Part shown: positions 23,124-34,136 of the stretch, in pieces
Numbering within the stretch: position 1 is the first letter of the stretch
Layout: every line of letters begins with the position of its first letter
Assembly (NCBI GenBank): GCA_030015575.1
Contig: JASDDO010000014.1
Span: 165,077,911 to 165,141,910, forward strand
Origin: Agapanthus africanus
Taxonomy: Eukaryota; Streptophyta; Magnoliopsida; Asparagales; Amaryllidaceae
Length of the DNA: 64,000 nucleotides
Reading direction: 5' to 3'
Program-made: the position numbers and the translations under genes
Notes under the pieces: model-generated
The model's input: only the letters and a program-made list of their open reading frames with translations
Told to the model about the DNA's origin: nothing
Database searches by the model: none

Positions 23124-24191
23124 GAAGTTCACGACGGACTCTGCGGTTCTCATCAAGCAGGCCCTAAGATGAAGTTGAAGATAAAACGGATGGGCTACTA
23201 CTGGCCCACGATGATTCAGGACTGCATTGAATATGCGAAGCAATGCCACTCATGCCAAATTCATGGGGACTTCATCCATCAGCATCCAAATCCGCTACAC
23301 CCAACAGTGGCTAGCTGGCCATTCGAAATGTGGGGAACTGATATAGTCGGCCCCATCGAACCAGCATTGTCTAGGGGATATCGTTTCATCCTAGCGACGA
23401 CTGACTACTTCTCTAAGTGGGCAGAAGCAATACCGCTAAGGGAAGTAAAGACGGAAAATATCCTCCACTTCTTCAAGACGCACGTTATATATCGGTTTGG
23501 AACTCCGCGACGGATCATCTCCGATAACGGGCCAGCCTACAGAAGCCACAAGATCAGTCGCTTTGCGCAACAGCATAATATAGACTGGAGATATTCCTCA
23601 GTTTATAATCCGCGAGCTAACGGTCTAGCTGAGGCCTTCAATAAAACCTTAACAAAGATCATAAAGAAAACGGTATCCCGAAACAAGAAAGACTGGCACG
23701 AAAGACTGCAAGAGGCTCTTTGGGCGTATCGAACTACATTTAAGATGGCCACAAACACAACGCCGTACGCGTTGGTATTTGGGACGGAAGCAGTACTCCC
23801 TCTCGAGATAGAATTACCCTCTCTACGAGTGGCAGTCCACTACGAGCTGACAGACGAAGAAAACGCTCACCTTCGGCTTGAGGAGCTTGACGCCCTTGAT
23901 GAAACTCGGCTCATAGCGCAGCAAAATCTAGAAGCTTATAAAGCAAAGATGACGCGCTCATACGAAAGATTGACCCGACCGAGGACATTCCGCCAAGGCG
24001 AACTCGTGCTAGTGGTCAAAAGGCCTATGATCGCCAATCGCGCCAAGCGGGGAAAATTCGAGCCAAACTATGAAGGCCCGTACATCATAGATAAAGTTTA
24101 CCAGGGTGGGGCCTATCTACTCATGGACATGCACGGCGAAAGGCCTTTCAGGCCAATAAACGGTCACTTCCTAAAGAAATATTATGCTTAA
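23124..24191 (+). pseudogene. pol: pol: integrase of element A (downstream of the nonsense codon)
   Basis: In frame with the segment before it. The HHCC zinc region includes GSHQAG and CHSCQIH. The catalytic core has Asp in WGTDIVGP (23340-23342), Asp in SDNGPAY (23523-23525) and Glu in NGLAEAF (23631-23633), with 35 residues between the last two as in D,D-35-E integrases. A GPY-type C-terminal module (NYEGPYIID) follows. The domain looks intact to its natural end at 24191. Element B encodes a near-identical integrase. Confidence 0.93.
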
Positions 24192-24420
24192 TGAGCCACA
24201 GCCTAGGTCAATGATAGATGACGACGACTATGTCCGCTCGCTATCTTCCTAAGCTCAAGCTTTATAAAAAGTAGCCGGCCTTCTCCACGACGGACCGAAA
24301 TGTCCTTAAACTAATAACAGACAAAAACGTCTTTAAACTGCTACCGCAGCATCTTAGGCTGACGAGATAAAAAAAAATATAAATAAATAAATAAAGAAAA
24401 AAATAAAATAAAATAAAAAC
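24192..24420 (+). other. Post-pol spacer, start, with LTR-type repeat units
   Basis: Non-coding. At 24290-24345 two units of the LTR repeat occur (GGACCGAAATGTCCTTAAACTAATA and a diverged copy), so the LTR tandem motif also exists inside the element. Element B has the counterpart at about 61660-61740 on the other strand. An A-rich tract follows. Confidence 0.7.
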
Positions 24421-24695
24421 GGTATGTCCATAAGCAAAAAGGGCACGGATGAAAACCTGAAAGGGCTCCGTGAGTAAAAACAGTAGGGCTACCGGCGAGT
24501 GTTCGTGAAAACCCGCAAGGGCGCGACCTCGTAAAAAAAAAGAGAGAGAGAAAAAGAAAATAAAAGGAATAAAAAAAAACGGTATGTCCATAAGCAAAAA
24601 GGGCACGGATGAAAACCCGAAAGGGCTCCGTGAGTAAAAACAGCAAGGCTACCGGCGAGTGTTCGTGAAAACCCGAAAGGGCGCAACCTCGTTAA
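24421..24695 (+). repeat. 160-bp tandem repeat, two copies
   Basis: Units start at 24421 and 24581 with GGTATGTCCATAAGC, separated by an A-rich tract of variable length. Element B keeps two copies at 61329-61600 in reverse orientation, with period about 156. Minus-strand open frames across it repeat the same peptide and are not genes. Confidence 0.85.
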
Positions 24696-25250
24696 AAGAC
24701 ACTTACAAGGTCCCCTCGACCTTGTAGGGAGAAACCACCCGCGTGAGATCCTTACGACTCATAAGGGGGCAACACACTTAGGGATCCCCACGATTCCTAG
24801 GGAGAAAATACACTCGCGAGATCCTCACGACTCGTGAGGAGAACTCTCTTATGGGACCCTCACGGCCTATAAGATTTGAAAGTCTTAAGTTACAGAGACC
24901 TAAACCTGTGCTTAAGCAAACCCCCACAAACTTCCAATATTGCCCTATAAGGGGTTCAATATTGACCCTTGTACACAATCCACGGGCGCGAATAAACATT
25001 TCCCTAACCAAGTCTCATCGGTGACTGGGGATACGTTCGCATGGTAAACAACCCTTGTAGATCCTCTCGATTTATGAGGAGAAAACCCTCCTGTAGGATC
25101 CTTATGACTTACAGAGGAAACGAACACTTAGGAATCCTCATGAGGCCTAAGGAGAAAATACACCTACAAGATCCTCACGACTTGTAGGGAGAAATAACTT
25201 TGTGAGACCCTTACGGCTCATGAAGTCAAAAGCCTTAGTCGACAAGACCT
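24696..25250 (+). repeat. Array of short hairpins, first block
   Basis: Units of about 40-45 bp. Each has a stem of about 10 bp around a loop such as CTCAC, CTCTC or TTACG, and units are joined by purine-rich GGAGAAAA linkers. An example is TTAGGGATC-CCCAC-GATTCCTAG near 24780. Element B has the matching block at about 60790-61330 in reverse orientation. Confidence 0.75.
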
Positions 25251-25791
25251 TAACCCTAGTCACTAAGCCTCCTTTGTTCGACAACGACAGAGGCAAATGA
25301 TGATTCGCTCCTGATAATATCCCAGTTGCAGTGGTGCTGATGCCGAAATCGGTGTCCAATTTCAGGTTTACAGCGAAAAGCCAGTAGGCCGCTCATGCAT
25401 ACGAAATAGCCGAAATGATGGGGCAACTTGCAATAAAAAGCAGCAAGTAAAATGTATGCATGCAAAATAGCCGAAATGATTGGGCAACTCGTAATAAAAA
25501 GCAACGAGTAGAAATAAAATAAATAGCCGAAATGATTGGGTACCGCGAAAAATAGCCGAAATGATTGGGCAATCGCGACCTTCGTGATTTAAAAGCTGAA
25601 ATGATAGAGCATCGCGGAAAATAAAAAAAAAGAAATGATAAAACTTTGGCCCTACAGTTAAGATCACATCGATCCCTGTATACAATCCAATGGCGTAAAC
25701 AAAGAAGAAACCATACTTTCCCGGCGGATTCTGTCAGACGACGAAGCCCAAACCTCAACGGTTCATTTCAACCGAAGAAGCCAGTGACTTC
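25251..25791 (+). repeat. Degenerate repeats with AGCCGAAATGATTGGG
   Basis: The motif occurs about five times between 25407 and 25600, separated by AT-rich linkers containing short palindromes around AAGCAGC and AAGCAAC. Element B has the same block in reverse at about 60405-60640. No coding sequence seen. Confidence 0.7.
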
Positions 25792-26698
25792 AGCAAAATT
25801 CCTCGACTCACGGATACAAACACTCCTTGACGAGAGCTTTCTGATCCACGTCGACCCGCAGAGCCACCAGTGCCCCCGTGGGAATCCTCGACTCGTTTCA
25901 AACCCCAAGGAAACAAATAATCCTTGGCGCTTGGGAAACAAATAATCCCTAGCAAAATTCCTCGACTCACGGATACAAACACTCCTTGACGAGAGCCTTC
26001 TGATCCGCGTCGACCCACAGAGCCACCAGTGCCTCCGTAGGAATCCTCGACTCGTTTCAAACCCCAAGGAAACAAATAATCCTTGGCGCTTGGGAAACAA
26101 ATAATCCCTAGCAAAATTCCTCGACTCACGGATACAAACAGTCCTTGACGAGAGCCTTCCGATCCGCGTCGACCCGCAGAGCCACCAGTGCTTCCGTAGG
26201 AATCCTCGACTCGTTTCAAACCCCAAGGAAACAAATAATCCTTGGCGGTTGGGAAAAAAATAATCCCTAGCAAAATTCCTCGACTCACGGATACAAACAC
26301 TCCTTGACGAGAGCCTTCTGATCCGCGTCGACCCGCAGAGCCACCAGTGCCTCCGTAGGAATCCTCGACTCGTTTCAAACCCCAAGGAAACAAATAATCC
26401 TTGGCGCTTGGGAAACAAATAATCCCTAGCAAAATTCCTCGACTCACGGATACAAACACTCCTTGACGAGAGCCTTCTGATCCGCGTCGACCCGCAGAGC
26501 CACCAGTGCCCCCGTGGGAATCCTCGACTCGTTTCAAACCCCAAGGAAACAAATAATCCTTGGCGCTTGGGAAACAAATAATCCCTAGCAAACTCCTCGA
26601 CTCACGGATACAAATACTCCGTGACGAGAGCCTCCCAACCCGCGTCAACTCACAGAGCCACCACTGTCTCCGTGAGAGAATTCCCGGTTCGTTCCACC
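25792..26698 (+). repeat. 159-bp tandem repeat, about six copies
   Basis: Units begin with AGCAAAATTCCTCGACTC at 25792, 25951, 26110, 26269, 26428 and 26587, an exact 159-bp period; the last copy is more diverged. Because 159 is a multiple of three, two minus-strand frames stay open across the array. Element B has the same repeat with a 158-bp period (59563-60195), which would shift frame at every unit, so coding is unlikely. Confidence 0.93.
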
Positions 26699-27165
26699 TT
26701 GCAAGATAAAGTCCCGGGCAGCAAGGATTAAAAAACTTGCTTCCTGAACAATGGGGCCCCGCAAGTCAATCCAAAATGGTCTCTTGCATACTATCCACGG
26801 GTCTCACTCTCCAAAATCAAGTTTCGACGAGGTGGGAAACAACCGCTTACGAATCCTCTCGACTCGTAAGAGGGAAAAATTCTCTTATAGGATCCTTACG
26901 ACTTATAAGAGAAAACCACACTTAGGAATCCTCACGATTCCTAAGGAGAAAGTCCACCTATGGGATCCTCTCGACCCGTAGGGAGAAAAGCCTCTGTGGG
27001 ACCCTCACGGCTCATAGAGTTGAAAAGTCTTAGGCAGTAGACTTGAACCTGCGGCCTAAGCCATCGCTATTTCTTAAGGAAGTCAGAATACTCGTTTTAG
27101 ATATCCATCAATCATGGTTATTAAGACAGCATGCTGACAATAAAAAAAAGAAGGTGACAGAAAGA
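26699..27165 (+). repeat. Duplicated spacer segment, copy 1, with hairpin array
   Basis: Matches 28715-29185. It contains five hairpin units in fixed order (loops CTCTC, TTACG, CTCAC, CTCTC, CTCAC). The best is a perfect 10-bp stem at 26921-26930/26936-26945. Element B has one copy only (about 59080-59470). Confidence 0.85.
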
Positions 27166-27431
27166 ATATCCGATCTACATTCGATCTGGCGTGCGTGACG
27201 CACTCATTTATGCATGGGCAGAAGATTCAGGACGAGAAATAAGACAAGCTGAAATAGAAAAGGGAAGAGTTTTCATTCATACTGCTAGAAAATTCCTTTT
27301 CACAATCATAAGAACAATAAATAAGAAACATTATTCAAATTATTACAACGGTATAACCTCGGACCCGGGGCACGGATTGAGGAAATCGAAAGTAAGGCCA
27401 TCCAGAGTTCTTCTGGCCTTTCTAATTATTC

Positions 27432-27851
27432 TTATGCGCAGTCTTTCACGCTCCTCTGTTTCAATATCATCGGCAAGCCCCCTGGCCTTCGATAAGCGGC
27501 AACTATCGTCGTCTGCTGGAAGACTTGGTGTAGGATGTCAATGAGGCTGTTCCACCGTTTCTTTGAGATCAGCCCTGTCAGGTACACTGAATGCACCTTG
27601 TCTTCGGCATCATCCAGTGCGTTGAGCGGTAAGGCCTCATGAAGACCCGGAAGTGCTCTCCATATGGCTCCTAACATGACTTTCAAAAGGGCCGAACGAC
27701 GAGGCAACAGCCACCCACCGCTTGCGTTCAGACGACCCATGACTTCTGCACATTCAGCGTCTGTAAACTCCTGGTTTTGTTGACGACCCTGAGCGCGGAT
27801 ATCGTCGTGAGTAATAAACTCGTGCAAGCTGTATAGATGCATCGCCGCCAT
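27432..27851 (-). CDS. Short antisense ORF of a second antisense unit, unknown function
   Basis: The ATG is at 27851, five bases downstream of a good 3' splice site (acceptor ending 27857), and the frame runs 139 residues to 27432. A candidate donor TAG/GTAAAAT lies at 28004 and a TATA box at 28153-28146. The promoter, leader intron and ATG order is thus the same as in the two long antisense genes. The protein is mostly helical in composition, with no family I recognise, and does not resemble the long antisense protein. It is absent from element B's spacer. It may be the remnant of a related element's antisense gene brought in by recombination. Confidence 0.5.
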   Translation of the reverse strand: MAAMHLYSLHEFITHDDIRAQGRQQNQEFTDAECAEVMGRLNASGGWLLPRRSALLKVMLGAIWRALPGLHEALPLNALDDAEDKVHSVYLTGLISKKRWNSLIDILHQVFQQTTIVAAYRRPGGLPMILKQRSVKDCA

Positions 27852-27856
27852 TATGC

Positions 27857-28004
27857 CTGGAAGAAATATTACAGGAAGATCAGTAATAGAAAAGCGATAA
27901 CATACATAAAGGACTAAATTACTAGAGAGCAAAAATATGTTCAAGGATAAAGTCCCCTGGACGAAAGCTCTGCTGGTTAAGATTAATCTAAGAATCGATT
28001 TTAC
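27857..28004 (-). other. Predicted leader intron of the short antisense unit
   Basis: Donor GTAAAAT after TAG at 28004 and acceptor TTTCTTCCAG ending at 27857, 148 bp. The donor context equals that of the leader introns of the two long antisense genes. Confidence 0.5.
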
Positions 28005-28145
28005 CTAAAAAAGTTTTTCTAAAAACTTTAAAAAAAAAGGGGAGCAAAGCACCGGAGATATTGAAAGCAAGAACGAAGCTCAGAAGTTTTTGAAAATAAA
28101 AAAAAATCTGAAAGATGATAAGTATCTGTGGGGGACCAAAGGTCC

Positions 28146-28153
28146 TATTTATA
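28146..28153 (-). promoter_or_regulatory. TATA box of the short antisense unit
   Basis: TATAAATA on the minus strand, followed by GGACCTTTGGTCC. Compare CTATAAATAGGACCCTTGG in element B's antisense promoter and TATAAATAAGGCC in element A's. Confidence 0.6.
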
Positions 28154-28204
28154 GGCATCAAATGCCTCTTCGACTTCCAAAAGTTGTCACGACGGTTCAC
28201 CCTA

Positions 28205-28714
28205 ATCGGAGTGAACTTCTGTTCAAATCCCGAGGCGGGAAACGAAGCAACGCTTCGTCTTCCCCCAGTCAGAGCAAAGCTCTGTCTTGAAAATTAATTT
28301 AATGAAGCGACGCTTCAGATTGTTTGCGCTGCGCAACGGGCCACGTGTCGGACGCAGACGCATCAGCGCAACGCCCAAAGCAGCGCAACCAATCAGAGCA
28401 AAGCTCCTTTCCAAACAAAATTAAAGGAAGCAACGCTTCAGCTGCGCTGCGCCGTGCGCTACACGACACGCGTCAGCGCAGAGGCGCTAACACAGTTGTG
28501 CTGCACTGTGCGCTGTGCGACACGTGTCATACCCTGAAGCATTTGCGCTAAACAAAATTAAAAGTTCTGAAGAAATCGTTTCTGCTCTTGTTAAAATAAA
28601 AAGATTTTCTTCTGTAAAACAGAAGCCCTTGGATCAAAGATCCGACGGTGAGGGGAAATTCCCCCAAATCATTCAGAAAAGGGATTTCTTTAATAAATCG
28701 AATTTGCGTCTCAA
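28205..28714 (+). repeat. Partial LTR-like segment inside the spacer
   Basis: Resembles the 5' part of the Tat LTR: CAGAGCAAAGCTCTG, GAAGCAACGCTTC, the CACGTGTC-rich GC block, and the stretch GATCAAAGATCYRACGGTG that lies just before the LTR TATA box. It breaks off near 28714, before a TATA box, at the start of the second spacer duplicate. With the short antisense unit it looks like the 3' end of a different Tat element. Confidence 0.65.
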
Positions 28715-29185
28715 TTTGCAAGATGAAGCCTCAGGCAGCAGGAACTAAAAAACTTGCTTCCTGAACAATGGGACCCTGCAAGTCAATCCAAAACGGTCTC
28801 TTGCATACTATTCACGGGTCTCACCCTCCAAAGTCGAATTTCGACGAGAAGGGAAACAACCGCTTGCGAGTCCTCTCGACCCGTAAGAGGGAAAAATTCT
28901 CTTGTTGGATCCCTACGACTTATAAGAGAAAACCACACTTAGGAACCCCCACGATTCCTAGGGAGAAAACCCACCTACGAGATCCTCTCGATCCGTAGGG
29001 AGAAAAGTCTCTATGAGACCCTCACGGCTTATAGAGTTGAAAAGTCTTAGGCGGCAGATCTGAGCCTGCGGCCTAAGCCATCGCTATTTCTTAAGAAGGT
29101 CGGGATACTCGTCCTAATCATCCGTCAAACACGGTTACTAAGGTGGTATATTGATAATAAAAGAAAGAAAAGACGGAGAAAGTGA
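28715..29185 (+). repeat. Duplicated spacer segment, copy 2, with hairpin array
   Basis: Partner of 26699-27165, with the same order of five hairpin units (28860-29040). The two copies bracket the short antisense unit and the partial LTR. Confidence 0.85.
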
Positions 29186-29217
29186 CACATTACAAAAAAA
29201 AAGAAAAAAGTGTATCT

Positions 29218-29223
29218 TTTATT
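29218..29223 (-). terminator. Polyadenylation signal of antisense gene A
   Basis: AATAAA on the minus strand, 98 bases after the stop codon. Element B has AATAAA 96 bases after its stop (58980-58985). Confidence 0.65.
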
Positions 29224-29321
29224 CATAAACTTGATTGGATACAGGATACATTATGTCAAAGAAAAAATATACGTATATACATTCTTTTACCTACGAATAC
29301 AAATGATACAAGGATAGATAG

Positions 29322-32300
29322 CTACTGAGGAGGAAGTGTCTTCAGTAAATTCATAAGATGCTCTCGCACTTCCTTCAGCGCTTTCTCCTGAGTGACAACC
29401 GCAGCCACCTCCGCTTCCACCTGGGTCCGCTGCTGCAAGAAGGATGAAAGTCGCTCCTCCGCCGCCTTCTGGGCTGCTTCCTGGTTGGGTGCATCTCGCT
29501 CGACAACGTCAAGTTGTTGCCTCAACGATAACCCTTCGGAAAGACATTGCAGAAGGCCCTCAAAGACAACCTTCAACCGTGCGGCGTTGCCCTCCACCCG
29601 AGCATGCAGTTGGGCAGACTTGCTCGAAGTCTCATCACGCTCCTTACGCCTTGAAATGACTTCTTGTTCGAGATGGTGGAAGTAAGGAGCGCTCTGATCA
29701 ATCCACGCTGTTCTTTGATTACGGGCAGCCAAAGTCTCGGGAGCGGGGCACAGCGACTCTAATTGATATAGGCGACCCTCGATCTCCCTACAATGGTTAA
29801 CCCAGGATGCGATGATGCCCTCATCATGAAAGTTCACGAGTATTGCTAGCATCGGGTTAACCACCATAGCGAAGTCTACGGCAGATGTAGGAGTTTCAAC
29901 GTCGAGTTCCTCGACGTAGTCACTCAACATGCGCAGACTATTCGCGGCACCTTTTGAAGACGAACTCCTCAGATAAGGACCCGCCGGCATTGTAATGCGA
30001 GGCTCGAAGGGCGCCGAAGCCAGAACGACAGCTGAAAGAAACAGGATGCGATCAGATAATAGTACAGAAAATAAAGAGAGGAAAGTTACCAATATGATGG
30101 TCATCGTACCGGTCGAGACAGGTGGTAAGGTCGGAAGGGCTGGTAGCGCAGCTGATCTGTTATTCCCTCCTTCAATCTGTAGCACTGCAGTTGAGATGAG
30201 AAAAAGTGGTTAGAGGTAATTCCATCAATAAGGAAAAAGAGAGGAAGGATGTCAACGGAAATCATACTCACCAACGCCACCAGAAGAAGAAGCGAGCTCA
30301 GATGGGAAGGAGAAGTGTGGGAGCAACATCTGATATACATGATCAAAAAGCACTCCTGAAAACACAACAGTGTGACTTTAGTACACGAATCGTATGTCTA
30401 GAAAACAAGATTAATAAATCGTAAACACATACCTTCCAACATCTTCGAGGGTATGAGAGAAGGTTGAGAGGTGACCACTGCCAAGGTAGTCGTTGAAGGC
30501 GCTCCCTCGAGCAGTGGGGCATCGGCACTAGCTGCACCTGCATTACGAAAAAGTGAAGTTGTCAGAAAAGATTGTAAAGTTAAGAAAAGCAGTCACTTGG
30601 GGTTTACCTGAGGAGCTCCCGGCTGAAATGGAGGCAACTCCCTCCTCTACCGACATGAGACCACCGCCCGTGGCCTCGTCACCCGACTCGATGGGGACCG
30701 TCGTCATGCTCGCAAAACCTGGAGACGGCGGAGGGCCATAGCCGGAAAGGGCTATGATTGGAGTGTTGCCAGATTCCAAAGAAGGAGCGGTTGGCTCATC
30801 CTCGGGAATCATGGTCACCTCACCCACCACTCTCTCAGGTTCAGTAGCTGCGGTTGTATCGTCCACCGTCGCCAGGGGACCGCCGACCTCGAGCGCCTCA
30901 GCCGCCACCACCTTGGACTCAGTTATAATGATCATATCATCTGCCACCGCTTCAGGTTCGGCATCAATGACCTTCTCGGCGGTAGGCCCCTCGACCTCCA
31001 CTTCAGGCTCCATGGCCTCAACGATATTGCCCACTGTCGGCTCGAGTTCGGCAGGCACCGCCTCCTCCGTTCCCCTAGGATCGACGGCTTCCGCCTCTCC
31101 CTCGATCGGACTTGGCCCTGCAAAGATAAGAGATATAAGGACCAATGATATTAAAATCCTTATAACAAAAACTCTGAGAGAAATATTACCTGAAGCGGAT
31201 TTACCGTTTGCGCTCCGAACTGCTCGCGCCACTTCTCTGCGGGCAGTGGATAGGGCGACAGGGGCCTCTTCGGAGGGAGTATCAGCTCGAGGGGCGGTGC
31301 TGGGGCCCGCTCCCATAGCCAAGGCAGCCCTGCGCGCCTTCGCCTCACGCCTCAACCGCTTCCTCTCCTCCCGAGCGGTCATGAGGGACCACTGTGATGC
31401 CTCCTTCAAGGCATCATCATCTTCATTCAGGGATGCCTCCAGAGCCTTTAAGGCATCTCTCATCGGCTCTTCAAGACGAGCCTCCTGCGGTGGCCCAGAG
31501 GAAGCAGGAACGTCGGCAGCTGGTAGAACATCTGCGTCACTTGGAGGGAACGGCATTGAGGTTCCTATAATTAAAAGGGAAAGGTTAGATCGACCATAAC
31601 ACAAGAAAAATGAAAAACTTGATGAGTCGAAACTTACTGAGGCCCATAGATGCTCTGAGACGTTCCTCCTCCTGAAAAGTCTTCAGAGAAGCAGCAATGG
31701 CTTCTTCATCAGTGATGCCTGTTGGAAGAAAAGAAAGAAAAGCGTTAGTCAAAAATAATGAAGAAGATATGTTGCAATAAAGAAAAAGCGACTAGTAGTT
31801 ACCTGATTGCGCAAGCTTAGCCAGCCACGCGTCACGCTTCGCCAACTATGCCGAAGCTCTGAGAGCAGCCTCCAAGTCTGTATCGTCCGGCGGCGGCATC
31901 ACCAACCCTGCGTTAGTCCCATATTCGAGCAGACCTTCAGCATAAGGAGCATGGGGTTCCTGGCCGAACACGACATCCGCAGCGAAGAGCGACTTCTTTT
32001 TCTTTTGCCCTCCGACCCTAGGCTCACGGGGAATCGACTTCCGCTTGGCAGCCACTTTGGGACGACGGGTCCCGATGTCCGCACCCACGCCAGACTCCGG
32101 CGAGGGTACAGCCACTGTTTCCACCGGAGCACAGGGTGCGGGAGGTGCATCCGCGATATCAGGGAGCGGCAACTCACGTGGAGGACTTTGCGCACGTGAT
32201 GGTCTGCCCCCGGCATCTTTTAGAGGAGCGACTACTGGAGTTCTAGGCACCAGAGGAGCGTTGCGATCGCTACCTGGAGGTGCAACCTTACGGTCGATCA

Positions 32301-34131
32301 GCAACCGCCTTTCCTTCTTTATGACCGCTCCCGTCGAATGACTATACCATTCTGTGTATACCCTAAGAAGTCGGGGGGCGCAAGCCGGCTCACTGATAAA
32401 GAAGTGAGAGCCCGTGTTTAGACGCATGAAGTGATGCAGCGCTCTCTCCATCCCTTCTTCAGTCGCGGCAGGTTCCGATAAAAAGGCCTCCAGCGGTACC
32501 CCTTGATTATAGCTCAGCTGTTGGGCGAAACGATGCGGGTTATATCTCATGAAGATCGCTCCCCCGTCCTGCCTAAACACCAAAAAGCCCGGTCTGATGG
32601 AATATAGGTGAAGGGTCTCTCGGGCCGTTAAAACTGAAGCTCCATCCTTGAAAGTGTCTTGCAATGGCCGCACTGCAGTGGTGAACGTTTTTCCAATAGT
32701 CAACACCTTGTCAATGAAAGACACACCGGTTCCAACGGTGTGGGAGCGAAGGAGTAAACCCCTGGCATCTCGCGGCGATGAATTTACAATTGATGCGCCG
32801 ATCAACTGTAGAATGCGAGGAAAACTGCACCTTTCATAGAACGAGGGCCTTTTATGCATGCCGAAGACACCCGCTGTATGTAGCTCGAGCCACGACATAA
32901 AGTAGTGCATCGGGAAAACCACGTGCAACACCCCAGGCTCATTAGCATCCGCTGCTCGGCTAAGGCCATGATATAAGTGCGCCAAGCCGGCGATCCCAAC
33001 GGCCACCTTTACCCCGATAGTCATTCGGTGGGCCGGGTAAAAAACAGAGGGCCGCATGCGGTGAGAGTGCATTGGGAGTGCAAACCAACTCAGCCAAAGC
33101 CCAAGAAATCCTAAAAAGAAGGCCTCCTCATTCATCTCGGGGGCTGCGACTTCTGCAAAAGACATGGTTGGGGAGTTAGGAAGAAAAAAGTTCTTTTGGT
33201 CTATGTCTTTCGCTGGCAGGTTATCCAAACCTAAACCAAAAGGGTCCTCAAGGTTGGCAAACTTGGCAGCTTCCGCCGAGAGGACGTTTGGATGAAGGAA
33301 CCGAGCAATAAAATCCTCAAAATTGACTCCACGGCTCCCACGCTCAATGAAAAGGGCCTCGTAAATGTTCAACACCTTGATCAGACTTGGAAATTGATGT
33401 TGAACAGCGTTCTCCGGCGTGAGCCCCCTTATCACCGGCTTGGCACCAAAGATGTACTCATCCGGCGGGAGCAACTCTTCATAATGTTCCCCCATAACCG
33501 GTAGACCAGACACCTCCGTAAACTCTTCCAGAGAGATGGACACTTCCCGATCCATGGCAAGGAAAGTATGGGTAGGAATGTTCCACTGCTCCAGGAAGGC
33601 CTTGAACCACCAGGTAGGAAGCGTGGGATACTGGAAGAGGGAGACGTAGACTGCGGTATACAATCCTAATCTTATCAACTGCGACTTCTTCGTCGACAGG
33701 ATATACCGGGCCCACGGTAGATAGCCAACCGGGTGGCGGGGGATCAGACCAATGTTATATGATTGCCCCCAAGGTCTCGCCTCGCCCTGACAGATACGGC
33801 GTCCTAGGATATCCAAAACCATAGGACACTGGACCGGGATGGCATCTACGGCCGGATGAAGAAAACCCTTCGATGTCCAATCCGTCATCTCCACGGCATA
33901 CTGCACCGGGGGTGGGCTGGCGTAATGAATCGCCGTTATGGGTTTTGACGGCACCGCGCATGTGAAGCTCCGTCGGCCCATGATGATCTGATTGTACCAC
34001 GACCCCCAAAGGTGGAGACTCTTGTACTCCGGGTCGTATTCCTTAATCATGGCCAGGACCTCACGGTCCAAAGGCGCCTCAGGAAATCCCTCCTCTGAGC
34101 GGACGAACGGGAATGAAGTGTCTAGAGACAT
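29322..34131 (-). pseudogene. Antisense gene A: eight coding exons, PMD-like and coiled-coil protein
   Basis: Exons on the minus strand: 34131-31803, 31718-31638, 31564-31190, 31117-30608, 30537-30433, 30355-30272, 30184-30110 and 30031-29322. All seven introns are 70-87 bp, GT-AG and phase 1. The total is 1,423 codons. Residues about 183-225 (WNIPTHTF, REVSISLEEFTEVSGLPVMG) resemble the plant mobile domain, a transposon-derived domain. A basic, possibly nuclear-targeting stretch (KRKSIPREP, KKKK) lies near residue 700, exon 3 has a charged basic helix, exon 4 is acidic and exon 8 is a long coiled coil. The only lesion I found is TAG at 31846-31844, 13 codons before the end of exon 1. Antisense extra ORFs are known in Tat elements; the function is unknown. 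Confidence 0.8.
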
Positions 34132-34136
34132 AATCG

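Noticed and set aside
25755-26648. Two overlapping minus-strand open frames of 297 and 269 codons over the tandem array
   Set aside because: They repeat a 53-residue peptide only because the unit is 159 bp. The homologous array in element B has a 158-bp period and would lose frame at every unit.
25792-26698. CRISPR-like regular repeats
   Set aside because: The period is 158-159 bp with no unique spacers, and everything else shows a plant nuclear context.
30754-31599. A 281-codon Ser/Ala/Thr-rich open frame on the + strand
   Set aside because: It lies opposite exons 3-4 of antisense gene A and crosses intron 3. The minus-strand reading has conserved splice sites and a homologue, and the + reading does not.
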